Source: a bacterium (GTDB lineage Bacteria; Joyebacterota; Joyebacteria; Joyebacterales; Joyebacteraceae). Taken from it: a stretch of 64,000 nt of DNA. The stretch lies in NCBI GenBank assembly GCA_029990205.1, contig JAPEKQ010000011.1:1-64000 (forward strand), read 5' to 3'. The first letter of the stretch is position 1; every line of letters starts with the position of its first letter. This document shows, piece after piece, positions 17,721 to 26,188 of the stretch. The position numbers were made by a program, and so were the translations under genes. The notes beneath the pieces were generated by a model that saw nothing but the letters and a program-made list of their open reading frames with translations, was not told where the DNA came from and did not search any database.

Positions 17721-18968
17721 ATGGCATTCACAGACAAGACGCGACAGCTCTTCGCTGAGGAGATCGCGGCGATCAAGGAGAAGGGGCTCTTCAAGGAGAA
17801 GCGCTTCATCTGCTCGCCGCAGGGAGCGGCGATTCGGGTCGAGTACCCGGAGGGCGCCGCGCAGGAGGATGTTCTCAACTTCTGCGCCAACAACTACCTC
17901 GGTCTGTCGAGCCACCCGGACGTCATCGCGGCGGCGCACGAGGGGCTCGATTCGCGCGGATACGGGATGAGTTCGGTGCGCTTCATTTGCGGCACGCAGG
18001 ATATCCATCGCGAACTCCAGGACAAGGTCTCCGCGTTCCTCGGGATGGAGGACACGCTTCTCTTCCCGTCGTGCATGGACGCCAACGGCGGCGTGTTCGA
18101 GGCGATCCTCGAACCGGAGGATGTCATCATCGCCGACCGGCTGATCCACGCGTCGCTGGTCGACGGCATCCGACTCTGCGCGGCGGAGTACGACACGTTC
18201 AAGCACATGAACATGAAGCACCTCGAGAAGAAGCTCGAGCTGCATCAGGACAAGCGGACGCGGCTGATCGTCACCGACGGTGTGTTCTCGATGGACGGCG
18301 ACCTCTGCCCGCTCGATGAGATGTGCGCGCTCGCCGAGAAGTATGACGCGATGGTTCTCGTTGATGAATCGCACGCGTCCGGGTTCATCGGGAAGACCGG
18401 CCGAGGCACGCACGAGCACTTCGACGTGATCGACAAGGTCGATCTGATCACGACGACGTTCGGCAAGGGGCTCGGAGGGGCATCCGGCGGCTGCGTGTCG
18501 GGCAAGAGGGAGCTGATCGAACTCTGTCGCCAGAAGGCTCGACCGTATCTGTTCTCGAACTCGATGGCGCCGCCCATCGTCGCCGCGTCGATCAAGGTCA
18601 TCGATCTGATCTCGGCTTCCACGGAGCGCCGGGACAAGCTCGAGGCCAACACGAAGCGATTCCGGGAGGGGATGGAGGCGGCCGGGCTCAACATCCGTCC
18701 CGGTGAGACGCCCATCGTTCCCGTGATGCTCTACAACGCGAAGCTCGCCAACGACATGTCCCGTGACATGTACGCCGAGGGCATCTACGTCATCGGTTTC
18801 TTCTTCCCGGTCGTGCCGGCGGGACAGGCCAGGATCCGCGTTCAGCTCTCGGCCGCGCACGAGGACGAGCACATCGACAAGTGCGTTGCCGCCTTCAAGA
18901 AGGTGGGGGAGAAGTACGGGATCCTCGGGCTCGACAAGAAGGGGATCATCGACAAGTACGGGATGTAG
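17721..18968 (+). CDS. KBL-type alpha-oxoamine synthase (glycine C-acetyltransferase-like), ACP-linked copy
   Basis: This 415-aa PLP enzyme is close to 2-amino-3-ketobutyrate CoA ligase: [46 protein letters not shown], and the PLP lysine K249 in TTTFGKGLGGASGG. KBL links glycine and acetyl-CoA with 2-amino-3-ketobutyrate. ATG 17721 starts 13 bases after the ACP stop with GGAGG upstream, so the two are translationally close. The protein carries about a dozen extra C-terminal residues (IIDKYGM end) relative to the second copy at 20265-21476. The context suggests acetyl-ACP could replace acetyl-CoA, in either direction; this is not demonstrated. Confidence 0.82.
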   Translation: MAFTDKTRQLFAEEIAAIKEKGLFKEKRFICSPQGAAIRVEYPEGAAQEDVLNFCANNYLGLSSHPDVIAAAHEGLDSRGYGMSSVRFICGTQDIHRELQDKVSAFLGMEDTLLFPSCMDANGGVFEAILEPEDVIIADRLIHASLVDGIRLCAAEYDTFKHMNMKHLEKKLELHQDKRTRLIVTDGVFSMDGDLCPLDEMCALAEKYDAMVLVDESHASGFIGKTGRGTHEHFDVIDKVDLITTTFGKGLGGASGGCVSGKRELIELCRQKARPYLFSNSMAPPIVAASIKVIDLISASTERRDKLEANTKRFREGMEAAGLNIRPGETPIVPVMLYNAKLANDMSRDMYAEGIYVIGFFFPVVPAGQARIRVQLSAAHEDEHIDKCVAAFKKVGEKYGILGLDKKGIIDKYGM

Positions 18969-18994
18969 CGGGAAACGCAGGGACGCAAAGAGAA

Positions 18995-19018
18995 CGGGGG
19001 CGCCTTCAGGCGCCCCCG
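18995..19018. terminator. Bidirectional terminator between the KBL and TDH genes
   Basis: A perfect 10-bp GC stem (CGGGGGCGCC) with TTCA loop lies between convergent genes and is followed on the + strand by CTTGTC. Confidence 0.75.
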
Positions 19019-19044
19019 CTTGTCGTCTGTTGCCGGTTTGCTCG

Positions 19045-20031
19045 CTAGCCGTAGAGCCTGCCCTCGGCGTGCCGCTTCGAGAGTTTCTCGAGCATGTCCG
19101 CCGTCATCGAATCGAGATCGAACGACGGTTCCCATCCCCATTCGGCGCGCGCGGCCGAATCGTCGAGCGACGCCGGCCACGAGTCCGCGATCGCCTGCCG
19201 TTCGTCCGGGGCATAGATCACCTCGAAGCCCGGAACGTGCCGGCGGATAGACGTCGCAAGCTCACCGACCGTGAAGCTCATCGAACCGATGTTGAAGTCG
19301 CCGTGGTGCTGGAGCTTGTGGAAGTCGGCCTCCAGCAGGTCGATCGTTCCCTTGATGCAGTCGGGCATGTACATCATCGGCAGACGCGTGTCTTCGCGGA
19401 CGAAGCACGTGTAGCAGCCTTCCTCGATCGCCTTGTAGTAGATGTCGACGGCGTAGTCGGTCGTTCCGCCACCCGGGAGCGTCTCGGAGGAGATGATGCC
19501 GGGATACCTGAGCCCCCGGGCGTCGATCCCGAACCGGTGCACGTAGTAGTCGCACAGCAGCTCGCCGCAGACCTTGGTCACTCCGTACATCGTCGTCGGC
19601 TTGAGCGTTGTCTCCTGGGGCGTGTTCTCCCTCGGGCAGCCGGGGCCGAAGACCGCGATCGAGCTGGGGCAGAGCACCCGTGTCAGTTCGAGTTCGCGCG
19701 CGGTCTCGAGCGCGTTGATCAGGCCGTCGATGTTGACCTGCCACGCGAGCAGCGGGTTCTTCTCGCCCGTGGCCGAGAGGATGGCGGCCATGTGCACGAC
19801 CGTGTCGATGTCGTGCTTCCGGCAGACCTCGCGCCACACGGCCGGATCGGCGACGTCCATGACCTCGTAGGGTCCGCCGAGCTCTCCCTGGGATGTCTTG
19901 GGGTCGGTCCGGATGTCGCTTGCCACGACATTCTCAGCGCCGTATCGCCTGCGAAGCTCGAGCGTGAGCTCGGAGCCTATCTGTCCCTCGGATCCTGTCA
20001 CGAGAATCCTGGATATGGTTGTTCCGCTCAC
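19045..20031 (-). CDS. SDR-type L-threonine 3-dehydrogenase
   Basis: The 328-aa protein is an extended short-chain dehydrogenase with the Rossmann motif VTGSEGQIGS at residues 11-20 and the catalytic TTMYGVTK Tyr/Lys pair. The YPGIIS, TTDYAVDIYYKA and LPMMYMPDC segments are typical of the NAD-epimerase-like threonine dehydrogenases. It oxidises threonine to 2-amino-3-ketobutyrate, the substrate of KBL. I chose GTG 20031 because AGGAAGGG lies upstream and the Rossmann motif then begins at the usual position; an upstream extension to 20127 has no such support. Divergent from the second KBL at 20265, it completes threonine-to-glycine plus acetyl-CoA conversion. Confidence 0.88.
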   Translation of the reverse strand: MSGTTISRILVTGSEGQIGSELTLELRRRYGAENVVASDIRTDPKTSQGELGGPYEVMDVADPAVWREVCRKHDIDTVVHMAAILSATGEKNPLLAWQVNIDGLINALETARELELTRVLCPSSIAVFGPGCPRENTPQETTLKPTTMYGVTKVCGELLCDYYVHRFGIDARGLRYPGIISSETLPGGGTTDYAVDIYYKAIEEGCYTCFVREDTRLPMMYMPDCIKGTIDLLEADFHKLQHHGDFNIGSMSFTVGELATSIRRHVPGFEVIYAPDERQAIADSWPASLDDSAARAEWGWEPSFDLDSMTADMLEKLSKRHAEGRLYG

Positions 20032-20151
20032 CGCGTTGCCCTTCCTGTCGAGGTTTCTGATGCATGCGTCCACCCGTCTGCGGTCCGACCAATGTATCAG
20101 ATGTGCGGCGGAAAGGCGATATCGCATTCCTGAGATGGCACTCAGTCCGGG

Positions 20152-20180
20152 TTGGAACAGATGCCCCGAGGGAGTAGACT
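20152..20180 (+). promoter_or_regulatory. Possible promoter of the second KBL gene
   Basis: TTGGAA (20152-20157) and TAGACT (20175-20180) are 17 bases apart, 84 bases before the start codon, in the divergent TDH/KBL spacer. Confidence 0.4.
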
Positions 20181-20264
20181 GGTATCTGTGATATCGTACT
20201 CGGAAGAGGAGTCGGGCACCCGGAGGACCCTCCGGGGAGAGTGGGACGAGAGAGAGGGACGGAC

Positions 20265-21476
20265 ATGAGCACGGCCTTGCGGGATGAGCTTCGAGGCGAG
20301 ATCGACGAGATGCGGGAGGCGGGCCTCTACAAGAACGAGCGTGTCATCACAACACGTCAGGGCGCCGTCATACGCACGAACGACGGTCGAGAAGTCCTCA
20401 ACTTCTGCGCGAACAACTACCTGGGTCTCACTTCGAACCCGCTGATCATCGATGCGGCGCGGTCAGCGCTCGACGAGTGGGGATACGGTCTGTCGTCGGT
20501 GCGGTTCATCTGCGGAACGCAGGAGATTCACAAGCAGGCCGAGCGGACGGTCGCGCGTTTCCTCGGGATGGATGACGCCATCCTCTTCTCGTCGTGTTTC
20601 GACGCCAACCTCGGTGTGTTCCAGACGCTTCTCACCGACGAGGACGCCATCATCGCCGACCAGCTCAACCACGCCTCCATCATTGACGGGGTCAGGCTCT
20701 CGAAGGCGTCGCGTCACGTCTACGCTCACTCGGACATGGACGACCTGGCCGCGAAGCTCCGTGACGCATCGGGCGCGCGACGCCGTCTCGTTGTCACGGA
20801 CGGCGTCTTCAGCATGGACGGCGAGATCGCAAGACTGCCCGAAATCTGTGACCTGGTCTCCGAGCACGACGCGCTTCTGATGGTGGATGACTCGCACGCC
20901 ACGGGAGTCATCGGCGCGACCGGGCGCGGAACGCCCGAGCACACCGGCTGCGAGGGCCGCATCGATCTCATCACGACCACCTTCGGCAAGGCCCTGGGGG
21001 GAGCATCCGGGGGGTGTGTGGTGGGGGATGCGGTAACGGTCGAGTACCTCAGGCAGCGTTCGAGACCGTACCTCTTCTCGAACACTGTGGCGCCGGCCGT
21101 GCTGGGCGCCACGATCGCGGCGCTCGACCAGCTCTCCAGTTCGACCGGGCTTCTCGACAGGCTCCGCGAGAACACCGACCTCTTCCGGAGGGAGATGGCG
21201 GCGGCCGGGTTCGACATCGTCCCCGGCTCGCATCCCATCGTGCCCGTGATGTTCGGGAGGTTCGAGGACGACGCGCGTCTGGCGGAGGAGTTCGCGTCGG
21301 AGCTGCTCGACGAGGGGATCTACGTGATCGGGTTCAGCTACCCGGTCGTGCCGAAGGGCACGGCGCGGATCCGGGTTCAGGTCTCAGCGGCTCACGACCG
21401 CGGCATGCTCGAGCGAGCCGTCGCGGCCTTCGTGGCCGTCGGACGGCGAAAGGGCGTGTTGGCACACAGCGCCTGA
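20265..21476 (+). CDS. kbl: Glycine C-acetyltransferase (2-amino-3-ketobutyrate CoA ligase)
   Basis: The 403-aa fold-type I PLP enzyme has all KBL landmarks: [50 protein letters not shown] and the PLP lysine K242 in [10 protein letters not shown]. It is closer to canonical KBL than the ACP-linked copy ([14 protein letters not shown] against HASLVDGIRLCAA). ATG 20265 follows AGAGAGGGA. Divergent transcription with the threonine dehydrogenase suggests joint control of threonine breakdown. The two copies probably have separate acyl donors or roles. Confidence 0.88.
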   Translation: MSTALRDELRGEIDEMREAGLYKNERVITTRQGAVIRTNDGREVLNFCANNYLGLTSNPLIIDAARSALDEWGYGLSSVRFICGTQEIHKQAERTVARFLGMDDAILFSSCFDANLGVFQTLLTDEDAIIADQLNHASIIDGVRLSKASRHVYAHSDMDDLAAKLRDASGARRRLVVTDGVFSMDGEIARLPEICDLVSEHDALLMVDDSHATGVIGATGRGTPEHTGCEGRIDLITTTFGKALGGASGGCVVGDAVTVEYLRQRSRPYLFSNTVAPAVLGATIAALDQLSSSTGLLDRLRENTDLFRREMAAAGFDIVPGSHPIVPVMFGRFEDDARLAEEFASELLDEGIYVIGFSYPVVPKGTARIRVQVSAAHDRGMLERAVAAFVAVGRRKGVLAHSA

Positions 21477-21488
21477 ACGGGAGGCCGG

Positions 21489-21815
21489 ATGTATCAGAAG
21501 AAATGGGACGAACTGCTCGACAAGATCGAGAAGCTGTTCGGTTTTGTCGACCACATGATCGAGGAGTTCCCGGAGCGGAGCATGACGCTGGAGACCGCCA
21601 TCTTCGATGGCGCTTCCGGTCGCATGAAGCTCGAGAGGACCGTCAAGCCGTTGCTTCTCGAGAAGAAGGTGAGCTACTCGCACCGCGAGGGGTCCGAGAG
21701 CGAGGTGGAGTACATCTACTCCGAGGACGAAACCGTCGACATCGTCAAGTTCTTCAAGTGGGACCGCCTGCGTCACGAGTGGAAGCAGTTCGAGATGGAT
21801 GAACTCGGTCGGTAG
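21489..21815 (+). CDS. Conserved-looking small hypothetical protein
   Basis: This 108-aa charged protein has no signal peptide or membrane segment. It begins with an amphipathic, coiled-coil-prone helix (WDELLDKIEKLFGFVDHMIE) followed by beta-like strands (MKLERTVKPLLLEKKVSY, VEYIYSEDETVDIVKFFKW). I do not recognise the family. It starts 12 bases after the KBL stop with GGAGG at the right distance, so it is probably the last gene of that operon. A weak hairpin (CGGGCG, 21850-21855, with CGCCCG, 21864-21869) follows. Confidence 0.6.
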   Translation: MYQKKWDELLDKIEKLFGFVDHMIEEFPERSMTLETAIFDGASGRMKLERTVKPLLLEKKVSYSHREGSESEVEYIYSEDETVDIVKFFKWDRLRHEWKQFEMDELGR

Positions 21816-22205
21816 CGTGAGATCGGCCGAGACGGTGACCCTCACAGCCCGGGCGGGTTGCATCGCCCGCTCGTCCCATCCGGTACTGTTCATGTTGTGA
21901 GCAGTTCCCTCCGCAGTTCCGCAACGCAATACCTGCCACTTCGCATTCTGCCGACCCCAGGCGCTGGCTCACCGCCCCAAGCCGCTTGAATCATTGTTCA
22001 TATTTCTTCACAGGCCCATTCTGCGGGTGTTTCGCTCGAATCCGGCCCGTTCCGTTGGAACGGGACTTGCTTGTTCGAGTGGGGCAAGCTGCGCACGCCG
22101 GAGTCGGGCAGGTCTGTGCCCAGCAGGGAGTCGACGTGGTCCGCCACCAGTCCGGGGGCGGTCAGGAAGGCTCCAGCCGGCGGATTCCCGGAGGGGGAGG
22201 GAGAT
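21816..22205 (+). other. Long spacer upstream of the HD-GYP gene
   Basis: This 390-base stretch holds no convincing gene. It contains a weak hairpin at 21850-21869, an 8-bp hairpin (22046-22064) with a GTT loop, and a sigma-54-like promoter at 22055-22072. An ORF extension beginning at 22071 would start before the predicted transcript start and is not accepted. Confidence 0.5.
22055..22072 (+). promoter_or_regulatory. Sigma-54-type promoter of the HD-GYP regulator
   Basis: TTGGAACGGGACTTGCTT matches the -24/-12 consensus TTGGCACG-N4-TTGCT with one mismatch; the essential GG and GC are ten bases apart. The predicted transcript start is about 22082, 124 bases before the TTG start. Confidence 0.55.
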
Positions 22206-23318
22206 TTGGAGGAAGAGCGCGGAAGGATTCTGGTCGTCGACGACGAGCCCAGCATCAGGGATCTCGTGGCGTTCAAGCTGAGCGATGACGGGTACGAGTG
22301 CGAGAAGGCCGGGAGCGCCGAGGAGGCGCTGACGATGGTGGCTCAGGGCCACTACGACGGCATTCTCTCTGACATCAACATGCCGGGAATCGACGGTGTG
22401 GAGATGCTCAGGCGTATCCGCATGAGCGACGCCGACGTCGCGGTCGTGATGATGACCGGTGCGCCCGATCTCTCGGTGGCGCTCGAGGCGATGCGTCTCG
22501 GCGCGTACGATTTCCTCTCGAAGCCCCTGAACCTCGACGTTCTGAGCCTCACGGTCGACCGGGCCGTCGAGAAGAAGGTGCTGGTCAAGCAGAACCGCGA
22601 GTACCAGCGCAATCTGGAGTCGATGGTCCAGGAGCGGACGCAGCAGCTCAACCAGGCCAACGACGACCTGAGGAATCTCTTCATCGGGAGCATCAAGGCG
22701 CTGGCCCAGGCGCTTGAAGCGAAGGACCGGTACACGCAGGGTCACTCGGCGCGGGTCGCCGAAGAGTCCGTGCGGATCGCCCGGTATCTGTCGTTGTCCG
22801 AGGATGAGATCCAGAACATCTGGATCGCCGGCTTCCTCCACGACATCGGGAAGATCGGGATCCAGGAGAGTGTTCTCAACAAGCCGGGACGTCTCGATCC
22901 GGATGAGTGGGAACTCGTCAAGCAGCACCCGGTGTTCGCCGCGCGCATCCTCGAGCCCATCGAGGAACTCGGCGACGTCATCGAGATGGTGCGGTATCAC
23001 CACGAGCACTTCGACGGGAAGGGCTACCCGGAGGGACTCGCAGGAGCCGACATCCCACTCGGAGCACGCATCCTCGCCGTGGCCGACTGCTACGACGCTC
23101 TGACCTCGGAGCGGCCTTACCGAGGCGCGGTTCCCGAGGAGGAGGCGCTCAAGGTGTTCGAGGATTGCTCCGGCACGCAGTTCGATCCCGTCATTGCGAG
23201 CGCGTTCCTCAGCTGCAGGAGAGAGTGCTCGAACGGTCATCCTGAGCCTGCTCCATCATTTGGGACAACCCCCTTGCACGATGCGAGACCGGCGGCCGCT
23301 CCGGCCACGGATGCGTAG
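22206..23318 (+). CDS. Response regulator with HD-GYP cyclic-di-GMP phosphodiesterase domain
   Basis: From TTG 22206 (GGGAGGGAG upstream) the product is 370 aa. Residues about 6-125 are a receiver domain with the acidic pair in VVDDEP, the phospho-acceptor aspartate in LSDINMPGID and the lysine in FLSKPL. A coiled linker (about 130-170) precedes the HD-GYP domain, complete with FLHDIGKIG, HHEHFDGKGYPEGL and DCYDALTSERPY motifs, so cyclic-di-GMP hydrolysis is expected. A proline/alanine-rich tail ends the protein. It lies directly upstream of pilB, and both have sigma-54-type promoters, so it may adjust cyclic-di-GMP levels for pilus function. Confidence 0.88.
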   Translation: MEEERGRILVVDDEPSIRDLVAFKLSDDGYECEKAGSAEEALTMVAQGHYDGILSDINMPGIDGVEMLRRIRMSDADVAVVMMTGAPDLSVALEAMRLGAYDFLSKPLNLDVLSLTVDRAVEKKVLVKQNREYQRNLESMVQERTQQLNQANDDLRNLFIGSIKALAQALEAKDRYTQGHSARVAEESVRIARYLSLSEDEIQNIWIAGFLHDIGKIGIQESVLNKPGRLDPDEWELVKQHPVFAARILEPIEELGDVIEMVRYHHEHFDGKGYPEGLAGADIPLGARILAVADCYDALTSERPYRGAVPEEEALKVFEDCSGTQFDPVIASAFLSCRRECSNGHPEPAPSFGTTPLHDARPAAAPATDA

Positions 23319-23404
23319 TCACCGTACCTGCTCGAATCGTGTAAGACCCCGCCACACAGTCGGTTATCCACCCTTGACGAAGGTAATACCCAGTCACCGC
23401 TGAT

Positions 23405-23420
23405 TGGCATGCGGCTTGCT
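23405..23420 (+). promoter_or_regulatory. Sigma-54-type promoter of the pil operon
   Basis: TGGCATGCGGCTTGCT fits TGGCACG-N4-TTGCW with one mismatch. GG and GC are ten bases apart. The predicted start of transcription, near 23431, lies past an in-frame GTG at 23429 and so supports ATG 23489 as the pilB start. Confidence 0.6.
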
Positions 23421-23488
23421 CTCTATTCGTGCCGGAGAGGGCCTTCAACGGCCCCCAACTAGGGCACTTGCAGGGATGGACTGGCGCA

Positions 23489-25024
23489 ATGGACTACGCG
23501 GATACCTCACCAGAGGCCGTGCTGGATCTTTCCACGCTCGACGTGGACTCCCACGTCGTGCGCCTGATCCCCCGGGAGATGGCGCGGCGGTTCCGCCTTA
23601 TCGCGGTGGCACGCGAGGGCGACACCCTCGTCGTCGCGATGGAGGATCCGCTCGACGTGATCGCGACGGACACGATCACCGCCAACACGGGGTGCGAGGT
23701 CCGGACGGCGAAAGCCGATCCCGCGATGATCGTTGCCGCCATCGACAAGTTCTACGGTGACGAGATCGACGTCGAGAAGTCGATCCAGAACATCGTCGAC
23801 GTCGAGGTGGAGACGAGCGCGGCGGCGGAGGTCGACGCCGAGCAGCTGTCGATCGAGCCGAACGACGCGCCCGTCATCCGTCTGGTGAACCTCATCATGC
23901 TCCAGGCGATCCAGGAGGGGGCAAGCGATATCCACATCGAGCCGCGTGAGCGAGACATCTGCGTGCGGCTCCGTGTCGATGGTGTTCTCCGCGCGATCCT
24001 TCCGCCGCCGAAGAAGATGCAGTGGGCCATCACATCGCGAATCAAGATCCTGTCCGGTCTCAACATTGCCGAGCGTCGGCTTCCACAGGACGGCAGCTGC
24101 CGCGTTCGGATCATGGGGCGCGAGGTCGATATTCGTGTCTCGATCATCCCGACCATCTACGGCGAGAAGGTCGTCATGCGACTGCTCGACAAGATGAACC
24201 TGAAGACAGACATCGAGCAGCTCGGCTTCGACGAACGGTCGCTCGGGATCATCAAGAAGGCGATCCACGCGCCGCACGGAATGGTCCTTCTGACCGGCCC
24301 GACCGGTAGTGGTAAGACGACGACGCTCTACTCGGCGCTCTCGGAGATCAACTCGCCGGACAAGAACATCATGACGGTCGAGGATCCGGTGGAGTACGAG
24401 CTCGCGGGCGTCAACCAGGTCCACGCGCGTCCCGACATCGGACTGGACTTCGCCGCGGCGCTACGGTCATTCCTGCGGCAGGACCCGGACGTCATCCTCG
24501 TCGGTGAGATTCGTGACCTCGAGACCGTGTCGATCGCGATCAAGGCCGCGCAGACCGGACATCTCGTGTTCAGCACTCTGCATACGAACGACGCGACGTC
24601 GGCCGTGGACAGAATGCTCAACATGGGAGCGGAGCCGTATCTCATCTGCGCTTCGCTCAACCTGATCATCGCCCAGCGGCTCGTCCGACGCATCTGTGAG
24701 AACTGCAAGGAAGCGTACGAGCCGGATGCACACCTTGTGGAGCGCTTCAGAGAGGTGCTCCCCGAGGCCAAGGACATGACGTTCTACCGAGGCGCCGGCT
24801 GCTCCGAGTGCGGGAACATTGGCTACAAGGGCCGGATGGCTCTGTACGAGCTGTTCCCGATGAGTCGGCGCGCTCGCGAACTCGTGCTATCAGGCCAGGT
24901 CGGCGGAGCGGTGCGCGACCAGGCACTCGAAGACGGTATGGAGCCGCTCATCGCCAACGGGATGCAGCGGGTTCTCCAGGGCGCGACAACCATCGATGAA
25001 GTTCTCTCGGTCGCGACTGGTTAG
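23489..25024 (+). CDS. pilB: Type IV pilus extension ATPase PilB (short N-terminus)
   Basis: The 511-aa GspE/PilB ATPase has Walker A GPTGSGKTTTLY, the Asp and His boxes, Walker B in DPDVILVGEIRD, and a zinc site with two CxxC pairs (CENCKEAY and CSECGNIGYKG). It powers pilin polymerisation at the inner membrane. The product begins at DLSTLDVDSHVVRLIP, the second half of the usual MshEN region; the first N-terminal helical repeat (about 60 residues in most PilB proteins) is missing, with no trace in the upstream frames. ATG 23489 is chosen because GTG 23429 coincides with the predicted transcript start. It is the first gene of the pilB-pilT-pilC block. Confidence 0.9.
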   Translation: MDYADTSPEAVLDLSTLDVDSHVVRLIPREMARRFRLIAVAREGDTLVVAMEDPLDVIATDTITANTGCEVRTAKADPAMIVAAIDKFYGDEIDVEKSIQNIVDVEVETSAAAEVDAEQLSIEPNDAPVIRLVNLIMLQAIQEGASDIHIEPRERDICVRLRVDGVLRAILPPPKKMQWAITSRIKILSGLNIAERRLPQDGSCRVRIMGREVDIRVSIIPTIYGEKVVMRLLDKMNLKTDIEQLGFDERSLGIIKKAIHAPHGMVLLTGPTGSGKTTTLYSALSEINSPDKNIMTVEDPVEYELAGVNQVHARPDIGLDFAAALRSFLRQDPDVILVGEIRDLETVSIAIKAAQTGHLVFSTLHTNDATSAVDRMLNMGAEPYLICASLNLIIAQRLVRRICENCKEAYEPDAHLVERFREVLPEAKDMTFYRGAGCSECGNIGYKGRMALYELFPMSRRARELVLSGQVGGAVRDQALEDGMEPLIANGMQRVLQGATTIDEVLSVATG

Positions 25025-25052
25025 ACAAGCGCAGTCAAGGGGGAATCGAGAG

Positions 25053-26159
25053 ATGCCAGACGGTATGGACAGAGAGATTGTCGATCTTCTTCGCGAAATG
25101 GTCGACAAGCGCGCATCGGACCTGCACCTGACGTCCGGTGTACCGCCCACCTTCCGGGTGGACGGCCGCCTGATTCCGGGAGAGCACGACCGGCTGACGC
25201 CGGAGGCCACGAGGCGCCTTTCGTTCGCGATGCTCGACGAACGCCGCGTCGAGCGCTTCGAGGCCGAGAAGGGACTCGATACCTCGTTCAGCATCGAGGA
25301 CCTGGGTCGCTTCCGCCTGAACGTCTTCTACCAGCGCGGCAGTGTGGCCTCGGCGATCCGACATCTTCCGTGGACCGTGCCCTCGATGGAGGCGCTCGGG
25401 GTCCCGGCCGTCATGCGCGAGTTCTGCGAGAAGCTGCACGGTCTCGTGCTCGTCAGCGGGCCGACGGGGTCGGGTAAGTCGACGACGCTGGCATCCATGA
25501 TCGACTACATCAACGCAACGAAGAACGTCCACATCCTCTCGGTGGAGGACCCGATCGAGTACCTGCACAAGCACAAGCTCTCGATCGTCAATCAGCGCGA
25601 GCTCGACCGCGATACGGTCTCGTTCTCCGACGCGGTCCGCCAGGTTCTGAGGCAGGACCCCGACGTGATCAGCATTGGTGAGATTCGTGACCTCGACACG
25701 GTCCGGACGGCGCTGACGCTGGCTGAGACCGGTCATCTGGTCCTCACAACGGTTCACACGAGTGAGGCGCCTCAGGCGATCAGTCGAATCGTGGATATCT
25801 TCCCGTCACACGAGCAGTCGGGTGTGAGAACGCAGCTCTCGCTGTGTCTCGAGGGCGTTCTGGTACAGCAGCTTCTGCCCGATGCGAGCGGAGCGGGCCG
25901 GAAGCTTGCTACGGAAATGATGGTTGCCACGCCGGCGGTCCGGAACCTGATCCGGGAGAACAACCTGCAGCAGCTCCGCTCCGCGATCGAGACGGGCGCG
26001 AAGGAGGGCATGCACAGCCTCAACGCGTCGCTCCTGTCGCTCGTACATGGCGGCAACATCACCTCGGAGATGGCGCTGATGAACTCGAACGACGTCAAGG
26101 GAATGATGCGCGAGCTCAGCCGGTGTGACTCCCGCGGGGGCGCCGGCGCCAGGGCATAG
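25053..26159 (+). CDS. pilT: Type IV pilus retraction ATPase PilT
   Basis: The 368-aa protein has the PilT N-terminal signature KRASDLHLTSGVPPTFRVDG, Walker A GPTGSGKSTTLA, the AIRHLPW-type segment, DPDVISIGEIRD, and the retraction-specific HTSEAPQAISRI region. PilT depolymerises pili to drive twitching or DNA uptake. ATG 25053 has AAGGGGG upstream, 28 bases after pilB; an ORF extension to 24996 overlaps pilB and has no binding site. The C-terminal 20 residues are unusually Gly/Ala/Arg-rich. Confidence 0.92.
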   Translation: MPDGMDREIVDLLREMVDKRASDLHLTSGVPPTFRVDGRLIPGEHDRLTPEATRRLSFAMLDERRVERFEAEKGLDTSFSIEDLGRFRLNVFYQRGSVASAIRHLPWTVPSMEALGVPAVMREFCEKLHGLVLVSGPTGSGKSTTLASMIDYINATKNVHILSVEDPIEYLHKHKLSIVNQRELDRDTVSFSDAVRQVLRQDPDVISIGEIRDLDTVRTALTLAETGHLVLTTVHTSEAPQAISRIVDIFPSHEQSGVRTQLSLCLEGVLVQQLLPDASGAGRKLATEMMVATPAVRNLIRENNLQQLRSAIETGAKEGMHSLNASLLSLVHGGNITSEMALMNSNDVKGMMRELSRCDSRGGAGARA

Positions 26160-26188
26160 ACGCGGACAGCTTTGAGAAGGACGAGAGA

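Noticed and set aside
17721-18968. Serine palmitoyltransferase or BioF
   Set aside because: The active-site segments match KBL more closely, and no ceramide or biotin genes are nearby.
22008-23240. 410-aa open frame antisense to the HD-GYP regulator
   Set aside because: Shadow frame; the + strand reads a complete receiver plus HD-GYP protein.
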